This document shows, one piece after another, positions 29,092 to 38,216 of a stretch of DNA of 64,000 nucleotides. Under the pieces are notes generated by a model. The model did not search any database and was not told the origin of the DNA. It saw nothing but the letters and a program-made list of their open reading frames with translations. Both the position numbers and the translations under genes were made by a program. Each line of letters starts with the position of its first letter. Within the stretch, counting starts at the first letter, position 1. This DNA is from Bacillus sp. J37 (GTDB taxonomy: Bacteria > Bacillota > Bacilli > Bacillales > Bacillaceae): the NCBI RefSeq assembly GCF_000518865.1, contig NZ_JAEK01000016.1, forward strand, positions 1-64,000. Direction: 5' to 3'.

Positions 29092-29132
29092 AAAGCTTTA
29101 ATTCCTAAACAGGTAGGGATTGGAGCTTTTTT
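29092..29132 (+). terminator. Terminator after response regulator gene
   Basis: 16-bp stem with two G-U pairs (AAAGCTTTAATTCCTA with TAGGGATTGGAGCTTT), loop AACAGG, then TTT G TTTTT. Confidence 0.75.
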
Positions 29133-29242
29133 GTTTTTCCATCTATCTAAAGACCATTAATTAATTCGGAAAAGGGTTATTTCAAGTGAAATTTTTCTGT
29201 AAAAAAACCAATATTCCATTAAGGAGTACTGGTCTTCAAAAA

Positions 29243-29416
29243 TTATTTATGTTGTGATGCAAAAAGCGTTTGTATATTATTTATCTCAATTTCTTTCCCT
29301 TTATATGAACTAGACTGGAATGATTTAGAGCTAGAGAGATTATAGTTTCCAGAAATAGTGTATGATTTTGCGTAGTATTCCATGCCTTCAATTAACTTTT
29401 GTAGAAACTTTTCCAT
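29243..29416 (-). CDS. Possible 57-residue small protein, unrecognised
   Basis: Reads MEKFLQKLIEGMEYYAKSYT, then ISGNYNLSSSKSFQSSSYKG and KEIEINNIQTLFASQHK. AGAAGGTAAGAATA precedes the ATG at 29416. I do not recognise it. The amphipathic N-terminus and serine/tyrosine-rich middle do not point to a family. It faces the response regulator gene across two hairpins. The evidence is an intact frame with a fair ribosome site in otherwise empty DNA. Confidence 0.35.
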   Translation of the reverse strand: MEKFLQKLIEGMEYYAKSYTISGNYNLSSSKSFQSSSYKGKEIEINNIQTLFASQHK

Positions 29417-29612
29417 TATTCTTACCTTCTTTCGTATGAACGAAATTTTATGTAATCATTATCGTTTTTCGACTTGATAAAGGCAAAGTCGATGATAACG
29501 GTAGCATTTCTAATGAAAACGAGAACATCCGAGATGAAAACAATTACATGTGTGGATTTCTTAAAATCTCTTTTGTTTAATCATATTTTGTATTTTATAG
29601 CTATTAAAATAG

Positions 29613-29673
29613 TTGACAGTAACTAAAAATAAAATTATTATTTAATGTGTGGTTCACTTAGTAGACAAGTGAA
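29613..29673 (+). promoter_or_regulatory. Promoter and GntR-type operator for the GntP permease gene
   Basis: -35 TTGACA (29613-29618), 17-bp spacer, -10 TATTAT (29636-29641). Just downstream at 29653-29673 is TTCACTT-N7-AAGTGAA, containing ACTTAGTAGACAAGT. This is the same layout as five other promoters in 31-45 kb and fits repression by a FadR/GntR-type regulator. A cre-like TGTAAGGGCTAACA (one mismatch) follows at 29791-29804. Confidence 0.75.
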
Positions 29674-29902
29674 CAAGGAGAGCGATCTACCACCTCTTTT
29701 TACATGCGGCCGATGAGTCCTTAAAAATCGACATGTCTATGTAACAGCTGGCACATAGTTTATTTTATTACATAAGTTTACCGAAAGGTTTGTAAGGGCT
29801 AACAAAGGAAATATAGGAAATTATCAGTTCAAGAAATTCTTTTACGAAAAGTACATTAACAGGATATACTAGATAACTAACATATTAGAACGGAGGGCAA
29901 TT

Positions 29903-31252
29903 ATGCCATTATTATTTACATCTATTGGAGTTGTCATATTACTCATATTAATTATGGGATTTAAACTGAATACCTTTGTGTCACTAATAATCGTATCTTT
30001 TATTGTATCTTTATTATTGGGAATTCCTGCGGGGGATATTGTTCATACAATTGAAAGCGGTTTAGGTGGGACTCTTGGTCATATCGGTTTAATCTTTGGA
30101 CTTGGTGCTATGCTCGGCAGACTGATTGCAGATGCGGGTGGAGCACATCGTATTGCCATGACGTTAATTAATCGGTTTGGGGAAAAGAAAATTCAGTGGG
30201 CAGTGGTGTTTGCTTCGTTTATTGTTGGAATCACTTTGTTTTATGAAGTAGCCTTTGTTTTATTAATTCCGATTATCTTTACAATTGCCAAAGAGTTAAA
30301 CATTTCGATCATTAAGTTAGGTCTGCCAATGAGTTCTACATTATTAGCAACACACTCCTTTCTTCCACCCCATCCAGGTGCGACGGCTGTTGCTGCAGAG
30401 TATGGGGCAGATATGGGGACAGTATTACTCGTCGGTATAGTCATTGCGATACCAACTGTTGCAATTGCAGGAGTGTGGTACACAAGATTAGTAGAGAAAT
30501 GGATGCCGGCTACATTTTCAAGAGAAAGCAATGTAGATTCAATAGGTGAACAAAAAGAGTTTAAAGAGGACGAGACCCCCGGATTCGGAATCAGTGTTTT
30601 TACAGCCATCTTTCCCGTTATTTTAATGACTTTTGGAACAATAGTGGATTTTGTTCAGAGATTAGTAGGTTTTTCAGATAATGGCGTTATCTTATTTATC
30701 CGTTTCATTGGAAACTCTTCTACAGCCATTTTGCTATCTTTATTGTTAGCTATTTACACAATGGGAATTGCTAGGAAGATTCCAATGAGAACATTGATGG
30801 GATCATGTGGAAAATCTATTAATGCCTTAGGAATGCTCCTGCTTATTATTGGTGGAGGGGGAGCTTTTAAGCAGGTTCTTATAGATGGTGGAGTAGGGGA
30901 TTATATCGCTCAACTATTTGAAGGAAAGGCAATCTCACCAGTTTTACTTGCATGGACAGTAGCTGCAATCTTACGTATTGCACTCGGATCCGGCACGGTT
31001 GCTACACTATCAACTGCAGGTTTAGTCATCCCTATATTAAGCCAAACCCCAGACGTAAATTTAGTATTGGTTTCCCTTGCAACAGGGGTCGGAAGTTGTA
31101 TGGGCTCACATGTAAATGACGCAGCGTTCTGGATTGTAAAAGAGTATATGGGAATGACGATGAAGGAAACCTTTGCAACGTATAGTGTTCTTTCTTCTAT
31201 TACAGCTGTAGTTGGATTAGGGTTTATTTTAATTCTTGATGTATTTATTTAG
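29903..31252 (+). CDS. GntP-family gluconate:H+ symporter
   Basis: A 449-residue polytopic permease of the GntP family. Landmarks are GLGGTLGHIGLIFGLGAMLGRLIADAGGA near residue 55, FLPPHPGATAVAAEYGAD in the middle, and GSGTVATLSTAGLV with VGSCMGSHVNDAAFWIVKEYMGM toward the C-terminus. These proteins import gluconate and related sugar acids with protons. It has its own promoter with a GntR-type operator (29613-29673) and a terminator after it, so it is a single-gene member of the regulon that also covers two TRAP transporters. The ligand may be the regulon's sugar acid and need not be gluconate. Confidence 0.9.
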   Translation: MPLLFTSIGVVILLILIMGFKLNTFVSLIIVSFIVSLLLGIPAGDIVHTIESGLGGTLGHIGLIFGLGAMLGRLIADAGGAHRIAMTLINRFGEKKIQWAVVFASFIVGITLFYEVAFVLLIPIIFTIAKELNISIIKLGLPMSSTLLATHSFLPPHPGATAVAAEYGADMGTVLLVGIVIAIPTVAIAGVWYTRLVEKWMPATFSRESNVDSIGEQKEFKEDETPGFGISVFTAIFPVILMTFGTIVDFVQRLVGFSDNGVILFIRFIGNSSTAILLSLLLAIYTMGIARKIPMRTLMGSCGKSINALGMLLLIIGGGGAFKQVLIDGGVGDYIAQLFEGKAISPVLLAWTVAAILRIALGSGTVATLSTAGLVIPILSQTPDVNLVLVSLATGVGSCMGSHVNDAAFWIVKEYMGMTMKETFATYSVLSSITAVVGLGFILILDVFI

Positions 31253-31295
31253 ATATATAAAATAGCGTCTTCTCACAAAGTAGTTACTAGATAAT

Positions 31296-31340
31296 AAAAA
31301 GGTGTTCAAAGAGCCTGGCTTTTTGGAGCATCTTTTTTAT
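31296..31340 (+). terminator. Terminator after the GntP gene
   Basis: Imperfect ~18-bp stem (AAAAAGGTGTTC... with ...GGAGCATCTTTTTT) ending in a T run. Confidence 0.65.
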
Positions 31341-31416
31341 TTTGGATATATGAAATCTTTGATTATAAAAAATAATAGTCCAACTTACATAGTAACAAGG
31401 AAGTATGAAAAAACGT

Positions 31417-31475
31417 TTGACAATTAGTAATATGAAACGTACAATTTAACTACAAGGTTACTTAGTAGACAAGTG
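31417..31475 (+). promoter_or_regulatory. Promoter and GntR-type operator for TRAP operon 1
   Basis: -35 TTGACA (31417-31422), 17-bp spacer, -10 TACAAT (31440-31445), then ACTTAGTAGACAAGT at 31460-31474. Confidence 0.75.
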
Positions 31476-31708
31476 AACAAGGTGAAAAAGATAGTAGTAA
31501 TCTTCATTTCATTTTAAAGAGGTTTATTTACCTTACTTAATATTACTGATTGTGCAGGGTTCTTTTAATGAAGAAGTAATATCTATTTTTATCGAATATG
31601 TAAAGGGTTACATATATTACCTTATTCATATGTGTAATAAACACATGGTCCATGATAAGTAATTTTTATCTTAATAATCTAAACTTAACTTCTTTAGAAA
31701 ATTAAAAC

Positions 31709-31722
31709 TTTAAGCGCTTACA
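31709..31722. promoter_or_regulatory. CcpA cre-like site before TRAP operon 1
   Basis: On the minus strand TGTAAGCGCTTAAA, matching the cre consensus at all but one position. It is downstream of the promoter, so it would act as a roadblock. Confidence 0.6.
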
Positions 31723-31797
31723 AATAATGGGTGTAAATAAGAGTAGGTTTTTCACTATTTAACCCGAAAATAATATGTATCAAAGGGTGGGGATAAA

Positions 31798-32805
31798 ATG
31801 AAAACGCTTCAAAAAATAATGATCATGTTAACAATAGGATTAGCTTTTAGTATATTAGTAGTTTTCTTTACTACTAGTAATGTAGCAGGTTCAAATAACG
31901 AAACTGTTATTAGATTTGGACACGGCGCAGCAGAATCAAATGAACGACATTTAGCTGTTATGAAATTTAAAGAACTTGTAGAGGAAAAATCAGAAGGAAA
32001 AATGAAAGTGCAAGTGTATCCTAATGAACAACTCGGCTCTGAGGCGGAAATGATCGAAAGTGTTACGTTTAATGACCTTCAAATGGTAGCTGCGAGTGCA
32101 TTTAGTCAATATGATCAAAGAATAAGTGTGTTTGAATTACCTTATCTATTTGATTCCTACGAACAAGCGTGGAGTATTCTGGATAGTGATATTGGACAGC
32201 AAGTGGCAAAACCACTATTAGAAGATGGTTTAAGAGTAGTAGCTTATTTCGAGAACGGTTTCCGTCACGTTACTTCAAATAAACCAATTGAAGAACCGGA
32301 AGATTTAGGTGGATTGAAAATTAGAACACCGGAATTTCCATTATCAATAAGTACCTTTAAGGCATTTGGTTCTAATCCAACACCGATGGCATTTGGTGAA
32401 TTATATATGGCTTTACAACAAGGAACTGTCGACGCTCAAGAAAATCCAATTGCGAATACGTATGCTAGTAAATTTAATGAAATTCAAGATTATCTAAATT
32501 TAACTGGACATCAATATATGCCATTACCTGTTGCCATAAGTGAAGAATTTTGGCAAACGCTTACTCCAGAGGAGCAGGAAATTATTAAAAGCAGCGCAAG
32601 TGAAGCTGCAACGTTTCACAGAGATATATTAAGAGATAATGAAGAAAAGATGATTAGCGAACTACAAGACGCTGGCATGACAGTTATTCAACCAGATAGG
32701 GATAAATTTAGAGAAAAAGCTGAAGCCGTTTATGATGCCTATAAAAATAGATTTGGAGAGGAATTTGTTAATAGCCTTTTGAAAGAAGTTGAACAAAACC
32801 AATAA
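31798..32805 (+). CDS. TRAP transporter substrate-binding protein (DctP family), system 1
   Basis: A 335-residue extracytoplasmic receptor of the DctP type. Family features: RFGHGAAESNERHLAVMKFKELVEEKS, FENGFRHVTSNKPI, LKIRTPEFP (the arginine that salt-bridges a carboxylate or sulfonate of the ligand) and ALQQGTVDAQENPI. The N-terminus has a hydrophobic signal (IMIMLTIGLAFSILVVFF) but no lipobox cysteine, so it may be released or stay anchored by its signal segment, unlike its paralogue at 41584. The ligand is therefore probably an anionic, sugar-like molecule. First gene of the P-Q-M operon, 31 bp before the Q subunit. Confidence 0.9.
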   Translation: MKTLQKIMIMLTIGLAFSILVVFFTTSNVAGSNNETVIRFGHGAAESNERHLAVMKFKELVEEKSEGKMKVQVYPNEQLGSEAEMIESVTFNDLQMVAASAFSQYDQRISVFELPYLFDSYEQAWSILDSDIGQQVAKPLLEDGLRVVAYFENGFRHVTSNKPIEEPEDLGGLKIRTPEFPLSISTFKAFGSNPTPMAFGELYMALQQGTVDAQENPIANTYASKFNEIQDYLNLTGHQYMPLPVAISEEFWQTLTPEEQEIIKSSASEAATFHRDILRDNEEKMISELQDAGMTVIQPDRDKFREKAEAVYDAYKNRFGEEFVNSLLKEVEQNQ

Positions 32806-32835
32806 GTTTCAAACTACACATGAGGAGGATATGAC

Positions 32836-33363
32836 ATGAAAGGAATCAAGTGGTTAGATGAATACTTTGAAGAATATATCTTAATCGGATTAAGTATTTT
32901 AACGGTAATGATTGTATTCACACAAGTATTTATGAGATATGTGCTTGGAGAGTCTCTTACTTGGTCAGAGGAAGTTGCAAGGTATCTATTTATTTGGATG
33001 ATTTATGTAGGTATTAGTTATGGAGTAAAAAAAGAGAAACACCTTGGGGTCGATGCATTTCCAATGCTGTTTGAAAAAAAGGGGAAAATTATCATTGATA
33101 TGATAGCTAGTTTCTCATTTTTACTATTTGCTGTTATCATGACTTACTACGGTTTTGATATCGTCCTAAAGGTAACGAGAGAATCAGCTGCATTGGAACT
33201 GCCTCTTGAATGGGTTTATGCTGCCCCTGTCGTCGGAATGATTTTAACGTCGATTCGTCTCATTCAAAAATTAGTTCGTTTAGTAAACCAATTGAAAACG
33301 TTAAATCTTCCTAAGTTTGACAAGAGTGAAGAACAGACTGATCTTCAGGAGGAAATTGTATGA
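32836..33363 (+). CDS. TRAP transporter small membrane subunit (DctQ), system 1
   Basis: A 175-residue four-helix membrane protein: helices near residues 13-33, 45-70 (SEEVARYLFIWMIYVGISYGVKKEKHLGVD, the family signature), 90-110 and 125-145. It forms the small subunit of the Na+-coupled TRAP permease and docks the binding protein. GAGGAGG before the ATG; its stop overlaps the start of the M subunit by four bases, indicating translational coupling. Confidence 0.9.
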   Translation: MKGIKWLDEYFEEYILIGLSILTVMIVFTQVFMRYVLGESLTWSEEVARYLFIWMIYVGISYGVKKEKHLGVDAFPMLFEKKGKIIIDMIASFSFLLFAVIMTYYGFDIVLKVTRESAALELPLEWVYAAPVVGMILTSIRLIQKLVRLVNQLKTLNLPKFDKSEEQTDLQEEIV

Positions 33364-34628
33364 CTAGTTTTGTATTATTTGGTACTTTCTTTTTGTTTAT
33401 GCTACTATCCGTCCCGATTGCGATATCTCTAGGGTTAGCCGGTTTAATTACAGCTGTTTATTCACCGAATATTTCCATTACATTTCTTGCACAAGGCTTT
33501 GTCACTTCGACTGATAATTTCGCGTTAATGGCCATTCCTTTTTTTATCCTGGCCGGTGAGATAATGGGTAAGGGAGGAATATCAGCAAGATTATTTAATT
33601 TAGCTAACATATTTGTAGGACGATATACTGGTGGCTTCGCAATAGCTGCAGTTATCACTTGTATGTTTTTTGCTGCTATCTCCGGATCGGGTCCTGCAAC
33701 AGTAGCAGCAGTTGGGGGCATTATGATACCTGCAATGGTAGCACAAGGCTATGATAGAAAATTTGCAACCGCTGTAATTGTTACGGCAGGATCAATGGGG
33801 ATTATTATTCCTCCAAGTATCCCAATGGTTCTTTATGGAATATCAGGAAACCAGTCAATTGGGGACTTATTCCTGGGTGGTATTATTCCTGGAGTTTTAA
33901 TTGGAATTTGTTTAATGATCTGGTGTTATTTCTATTCCAAAAAGAAAGGGTATTCAGGTACCCAAGAGAGCTTTAGCTTTAAAAAGATGCTTATTGCTTT
34001 AAATCAAGCTAAATGGTCACTTTTAGTCCCAATCATCATTTTAGGGGGAATATATGGAGGGATATTTACTCCAACAGAGGCAGCCGTTTTTGGAGTTGTT
34101 TACGCAGCTTTTGTTAGTATATTCCTGCATAAAGAAATCAAATTCAGCCAATTCCCAAAGATTATTGCGGAAGCGGCTATAAGCTCTGTTGCTATTTTGA
34201 TCATTATTGGAACAGCAAACGCCTTTGGTACTATTTTAACAATGGAGAAAATACCACAAGCTGTTGCTGAGTCTTTCTTATCAGTATCTGAAAACTCAAT
34301 TGTGATCATTTTAATTATCATTCTTCTGTTGCTTATTATTGGATGTTTTATTGATACATCAGCAGCAGTGATTATCTTTACACCAATTCTTTTTCCGGTA
34401 GCAAGCCAAGTAGGTTTAGATCCAATTCACTTTGGAATTATCATGATTGTGACATTATCGATTGGTTTTATTACACCGCCACTTGGTGTAAATCTATTTG
34501 TCGGATCAGGTATATCCGGACTTAGTATGCCTACATTAGTAAGAGCTGTTGTTCCGTTCTTTTTCATCATGCTTGTTAGTTTGGCTATTATTGCGGTTAT
34601 ACCCAAATTAACACTTTTATTACTTTAA
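33360..34628 (+). CDS. TRAP transporter large membrane subunit (DctM), system 1
   Basis: A 422-residue, about 12-helix permease. Signature segments are ILAGEIMGKGGISARLFNLA, AAISGSGPATVAAVGGIMIPAM, IIIPPSIPMVLYGISG and GFITPPLGVNLFVGSGISG, the paired Na+-binding hairpins of this elevator-type transporter. It is the last gene of the first TRAP operon; a short terminator follows. Very similar in layout to the DctM at 43155, so the two TRAP systems arose by duplication. Confidence 0.92.
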   Translation: MTSFVLFGTFFLFMLLSVPIAISLGLAGLITAVYSPNISITFLAQGFVTSTDNFALMAIPFFILAGEIMGKGGISARLFNLANIFVGRYTGGFAIAAVITCMFFAAISGSGPATVAAVGGIMIPAMVAQGYDRKFATAVIVTAGSMGIIIPPSIPMVLYGISGNQSIGDLFLGGIIPGVLIGICLMIWCYFYSKKKGYSGTQESFSFKKMLIALNQAKWSLLVPIIILGGIYGGIFTPTEAAVFGVVYAAFVSIFLHKEIKFSQFPKIIAEAAISSVAILIIIGTANAFGTILTMEKIPQAVAESFLSVSENSIVIILIIILLLLIIGCFIDTSAAVIIFTPILFPVASQVGLDPIHFGIIMIVTLSIGFITPPLGVNLFVGSGISGLSMPTLVRAVVPFFFIMLVSLAIIAVIPKLTLLLL

Positions 34629-34635
34629 GTTTGAG

Positions 34636-34662
34636 TGAGAGATAATATCTCTCCTCTTTTTT
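34636..34662 (+). terminator. Terminator after TRAP operon 1
   Basis: GAGAGATA/TATCTCTC stem followed by CTC and a run of seven T. Confidence 0.7.
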
Positions 34663-34697
34663 TAGCAAAATATAAATTTATTAAAAATAATTTGTAT

Positions 34698-34784
34698 ACT
34701 TAGTAGACAAGTAAAAGTGGAAGATGTATACTACAGGTATAGAAAAACTTGTTAGACAAGTGCGGCATAACTTGTATGACAAGT
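34698..34784 (+). promoter_or_regulatory. Promoter with three GntR-type operators before the split transketolase
   Basis: Promoter TAGACA (34704-34709), 17-bp spacer, TATACT (34727-34732). Operators: ACTTAGTAGACAAGT at 34698-34712 overlapping -35, ACTTGTTAGACAAGT at 34747-34761, and ACTTGTATGACAAGT at 34770-34784. The last two are close to the known B. subtilis GntR operator type (ACTTGTATACAAGT). This is the densest operator set in the regulon. Confidence 0.75.
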
Positions 34785-34834
34785 GAACAACATTATAAGA
34801 TTACAATTTTAAATAAATCATTGAGGTGATAAAG

Positions 34835-35668
34835 TTGAAAAATATAAGTATTGAAGAATTAAAAGACATAGCCATTGAAATGAGAAAAACAGCTGTAACA
34901 ATGATTCACAAAGCACAATCAGGTCATCCGGGTGGGTCACTATCTGCTGCGGACTTAATGACAGCGCTATATTTTAAAGAAATGAACATCGATCCAAGCA
35001 ATCCTAATTGGGAAGATCGTGACAGATTTGTCCTTTCCAAAGGACATGTTTGTCCAATTCTATATTCAGCTTTAGCCTTAAAAGGGTATGTTCCATATGA
35101 CACAATTTACACGTTAAGAGAATATGGCTCTCCATTCCAAGGACACCCAGACATGAAGAAATGTCCTGGTATTGATATCTCAACTGGATCTTTAGGTCAA
35201 GGACTTTCATGTGGTGTAGGGATGGCGATTGCAGGAAAACGAGATAAAAAAGATTATCGTGTCTTCTCATTATTGGGTGATGGTGAATGTCAAGAAGGTC
35301 AGATTTGGGAAGCAGCTCAGACTGCAGTGAAATATCAATTAGATAATTTAGTCGTGTTTGTCGATAACAACAGACTTCAAATCGATGGTTTTACTGATGA
35401 AATCATGCCATTACAAGATTTAGAAAAGAAATTTGAAGTGTTTGGATTTGAAACAAAACGAATCGATGGACACTCAATGGAAGAGATTGTTGAAACTCTT
35501 GATGAAATAAGAGCTGCTAAAAATGGAAAACCAAAATGTATCGTGATGGACACTGTAAAAGGTAAAGGTGTTTCTTATATGGAAGATGTTGCTGAATGGC
35601 ACGGGGTAGCTCCTAATGATGAAGAATACAAACAGGCAATTGGAGAAATCGCAGGGGGGTTAAAATAA
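34835..35668 (+). CDS. Transketolase N-terminal (TPP-binding) subunit, first copy
   Basis: A 277-residue half-transketolase carrying the pyrophosphate-binding domain: SGHPGGSLSAADLMTALYF, RDRFVLSKGH, STGSLGQGLSCGVGMAIA and the TPP/Mg motif GDGECQEGQIWEAAQ ending at VDNNRLQIDG. Such halves work only with a partner C-terminal subunit, here the next gene (TAATG overlap). I start at the TTG at 34835, which follows GAGGTGATAAAG; a GTG at 34826 would lie inside that ribosome site. The pair transfers two-carbon ketol units. With no kinase gene in this regulon, its substrate may be a non-phosphorylated or sulfonated/carboxylated sugar. Confidence 0.9.
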   Translation: MKNISIEELKDIAIEMRKTAVTMIHKAQSGHPGGSLSAADLMTALYFKEMNIDPSNPNWEDRDRFVLSKGHVCPILYSALALKGYVPYDTIYTLREYGSPFQGHPDMKKCPGIDISTGSLGQGLSCGVGMAIAGKRDKKDYRVFSLLGDGECQEGQIWEAAQTAVKYQLDNLVVFVDNNRLQIDGFTDEIMPLQDLEKKFEVFGFETKRIDGHSMEEIVETLDEIRAAKNGKPKCIVMDTVKGKGVSYMEDVAEWHGVAPNDEEYKQAIGEIAGGLK

Positions 35669-36618
35669 TGAGTATCTTAGAAAAAACGCTAACGACAAAG
35701 AAAGCAACTAGAGAAGCTTTTGGTGATGAAATTGTAAAGTTAGGAAAGGAAAATAAAGATATTTATGTCATTGATGTTGATATTGCGAAATCGTGTAAAA
35801 CGAGCAACTTTATTAAACAATTACCTGATCAACATATAAATGTTGGAATTGCAGAGCAAAATGCAGCTGGATTAGCAGCAGGACTTGCAACTACTGGAAA
35901 GATTCCTTTTGTAAGCACTTACGCAGTTTTCGGTTCTTTAAGAATGGCAGAGCAAATTAGACAAGAAGTTTGTTATCCAAACTTGAATGTTAAAATTGCT
36001 TGTTCTCACGGTGGATTAACTCCAGCTAACGATGGTGGAAGTCACCAGGCAATTGAAGATATGGGAGTATTAAGAAGCTTTCCAAATATGACAGTCATTA
36101 TGGGGGCAGATTACTATTCTACTAGAAAGCTAGTTGAGCAAGCGGCAAACATGTATGGTCCAGTTTACCTCCGCTTTACAAGAGATACAGTTCCAATGAT
36201 TTATGACGAAAATGAAGAATTCACAATCGGTAAGGCCAAAAAATTACAAGATGGTTCAGACATTGCTATTATTGCAAACGGTGACACTGTGCGCTTAGCA
36301 ATTGAAGCGACAAAAGAGTTAGAAAAAGAAGGAATCTCTGTCAAGCTATTAGATATGCATACAATTAAACCATTAGACCGTGAGGCTGTGGTTGAATGTT
36401 TAGAAGTTGGAAAAATTATTACTGTTGAAGATCACAATATTTTAAATGGTTTGGGCAGCGGTGTATGTGAAGTTGTAGCAGAAGAAGGCAGAGGTAAGGT
36501 AAGCAGAATCGGGGTTCAGGATCAATTTGGTCAGTCTGCGCCATATGAAAAACTATTAGAACTGAATGGAATCACTGTTGAGAATATTATTGGTACTGCT
36601 AAAAATATGCTTCGATAA
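35668..36618 (+). CDS. Transketolase C-terminal subunit, first copy
   Basis: A 316-residue partner containing the pyrimidine-binding and C-terminal domains: INVGIAEQNAAGLAAGLA with the glutamate that activates the TPP aminopyrimidine, SHGGLTPANDGGSHQAIEDMG, YLRFTRD and a C-terminal regulatory-like domain (LLDMHTIKPLDREAV). It overlaps the N-subunit gene by one base, so the two are made in equal amounts. An SDR gene follows after 41 bp in the same operon. Confidence 0.9.
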   Translation: MSILEKTLTTKKATREAFGDEIVKLGKENKDIYVIDVDIAKSCKTSNFIKQLPDQHINVGIAEQNAAGLAAGLATTGKIPFVSTYAVFGSLRMAEQIRQEVCYPNLNVKIACSHGGLTPANDGGSHQAIEDMGVLRSFPNMTVIMGADYYSTRKLVEQAANMYGPVYLRFTRDTVPMIYDENEEFTIGKAKKLQDGSDIAIIANGDTVRLAIEATKELEKEGISVKLLDMHTIKPLDREAVVECLEVGKIITVEDHNILNGLGSGVCEVVAEEGRGKVSRIGVQDQFGQSAPYEKLLELNGITVENIIGTAKNMLR

Positions 36619-36659
36619 TCTTTGAAATAAATAAATTATAAAATTGGGAGTGGAAGAAA

Positions 36660-37418
36660 ATGTTTCAATTACATGATAGAGTAGCAATCGTAACAGGAAG
36701 TGGATCTAAAAAAGGGATTGGACGTACAATTGCATTAGCACTTGCAAAACAAGGTGCAGCGATAGTTGTAGCTGATTTAAATCTAGAAGGAATCGATGAT
36801 ACTGTAAACGCCATTACTGAAGCTGGTGGTAAGGCGTTAGGTGTAGAATTAAATGTTACAAACAAAGAGTCTGTTGACGCTATGGTAGAAAAAGTACTCG
36901 CAGAATACGGAAGAATTGATATTCTCGTTAATAATGCGGGAATATCTCAAAAAGTAACTGTACAGGACATGACACTTGAGGATATGACGAGAGTCTTTAA
37001 TGTTAATATGTTTGGTCTGTTCCTATGTACTCAAAGTGTACTAGAGCCGATGAGAAAACAAAAGTTTGGTCGCATTATCAACCTTTCCTCTGTATCTGCT
37101 AAAAGAGGTGGAGGAGTTTTCGGCGGAGCGCACTATTCAGCATCTAAAGCTGCTGTATTAGGCTTCTCTAAAAATCTTGCACGTGAAGTAGCTGTGGATG
37201 GCATCACAGTAAACAGTGTTGCACCTGGACTAGTTAACACTGAAATTTGGAAGTCTCTTCCTGAAGAAGATGCAAAGAAGGTTATTGATAGCATCCCAAT
37301 GGGTAGACCTGGTGAAGTTAGTGAAATTGCCTCAGCTATTGCATTCTTAGCGTCAGAAGAAGCATCTTATATTACAGGCGAAGAAATAGATATTAACGGT
37401 GGTTCTCACATGGATTAA
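36660..37418 (+). CDS. Short-chain dehydrogenase in the transketolase operon
   Basis: A 252-residue classical SDR: VTGSGSKKGIGRTIALALA (cofactor loop with the extra SK insertion seen in some sugar dehydrogenases), VADLNLEG (acidic residue at beta-2), NNAGISQ, YSASKAAVLGFSKNLARE and the C-terminal ITGEEIDINGGSHMD. It starts at an ATG after GGGAGTGGAAGAAA. Third gene of the operon driven from 34698-34784, so it probably oxidises the imported compound or reduces an aldehyde left by the transketolase. Confidence 0.9.
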   Translation: MFQLHDRVAIVTGSGSKKGIGRTIALALAKQGAAIVVADLNLEGIDDTVNAITEAGGKALGVELNVTNKESVDAMVEKVLAEYGRIDILVNNAGISQKVTVQDMTLEDMTRVFNVNMFGLFLCTQSVLEPMRKQKFGRIINLSSVSAKRGGGVFGGAHYSASKAAVLGFSKNLAREVAVDGITVNSVAPGLVNTEIWKSLPEEDAKKVIDSIPMGRPGEVSEIASAIAFLASEEASYITGEEIDINGGSHMD

Positions 37419-37431
37419 TTTCTATAGTTAA

Positions 37432-37462
37432 AACAGGCAACCAAGACTTGGCTGCCTGTTTC
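37432..37462 (+). terminator. Terminator-like hairpin after the SDR
   Basis: 14-bp stem AAACAGGCA-A-CCAA / TTGG-C-TGCCTGTTT with a 3-nt loop; the T run is weak, so some read-through into the regulator gene is possible. Confidence 0.55.
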
Positions 37463-37505
37463 AACATTCATTTTAATAGTTTTCTATAACATAATATAGA
37501 GAGAA

Positions 37506-38216
37506 GTGAGGACGATCAATTTTATCCCTGTTTCCAGTAAAAAACTATATATTCAAATTTATAATCAAATACTATCAGAGATTGAAGTTGGCGTAGTTAA
37601 AGAAGGGGAAAAACTGCCTTCGGAAAGAGAGTTATGTGAACTTTTTAATGTGAGTCGAGCACCTGTTAGACAGGCTCTCAGTGCATTAGAGTTGAATGGA
37701 GTTATCTATTCACGCCAAGGGGAAGGCATATTCGTGAAAAATAGTAAGGTTCTTACAGGGAATTTTCAAACATCATTCTTTTTAAAATTGATTTCCCCAG
37801 AGGATATTGTTGAAGCAAGAATGAGTATAGAGCCGTTAATAATTGAATTTGCTGCACTAAGAGCTACAGATGACGATATTAAAGCACTTCAAAAGACGAT
37901 CAAAAAGATGGAAGAAGAAACGAAATCTGGAGTATACGTACCGGAAACAGATGAAACATTACACAAACAAATAGCAGAGGCTTCCCATAATGACTTATTC
38001 ATAAAGTTTATGTCGGCTATTAGTAATGCAATGAAGCAACAGGAAATGTGGCATTTTATTCGAGATAGGACGGTAACCAGACCAGATTATAGAGATATAA
38101 ATTTTAAAGAACACTTATCTCTTATCAAAGCTATTGAGGAACATAATGCAAAAAAAGCAGTAGAATTAATGACCTCTCATATGGAAAATCTTTATGAGCG
38201 ATATTGGAAGGCATAA
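37506..38216 (+). CDS. FadR/GntR-family regulator (FCD domain), copy 1
   Basis: A 236-residue regulator: N-terminal winged helix (KLYIQIYNQILSEIEVG; KLPSERELCELFNVSRAPVRQALSALELNGVIYSRQGEGIFV) and C-terminal FCD ligand domain (ISPEDIVEARMSIEPLIIEFAAL; ETDETLHKQIAEASHN; FKEHLSLIKAIEEHNAKKAVELMTSHM, with the Asp/His metal ligands). Such FCD proteins bind small carboxylates with a metal ion. It lies in the middle of the regulon carrying ACTTGTnnnACAAGT operators and is its probable repressor, together with its paralogue at 39344. The GTG at 37506 is used here; an ATC at 37515 is an alternative discussed in the findings. Confidence 0.9.
   Translation: MRTINFIPVSSKKLYIQIYNQILSEIEVGVVKEGEKLPSERELCELFNVSRAPVRQALSALELNGVIYSRQGEGIFVKNSKVLTGNFQTSFFLKLISPEDIVEARMSIEPLIIEFAALRATDDDIKALQKTIKKMEEETKSGVYVPETDETLHKQIAEASHNDLFIKFMSAISNAMKQQEMWHFIRDRTVTRPDYRDINFKEHLSLIKAIEEHNAKKAVELMTSHMENLYERYWKA

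Larger units (their letters stand above)
28975..29612. other. Gap with terminators and one possible small minus-strand gene
   Basis: Contains two hairpins at its left end (29042-29069, CCCCACTCA/TGAGTAGGGG with a bulge; 29092-29132) and a possible 57-codon minus-strand gene. No other gene is seen. Confidence 0.4.
31341..31797. other. Control region of the first TRAP operon
   Basis: No gene seen. Holds a promoter-operator (31417-31475) and a cre site (31709-31722), leaving a leader of about 340 nt before the TRAP gene; I see no recognised riboswitch in it. Confidence 0.5.
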
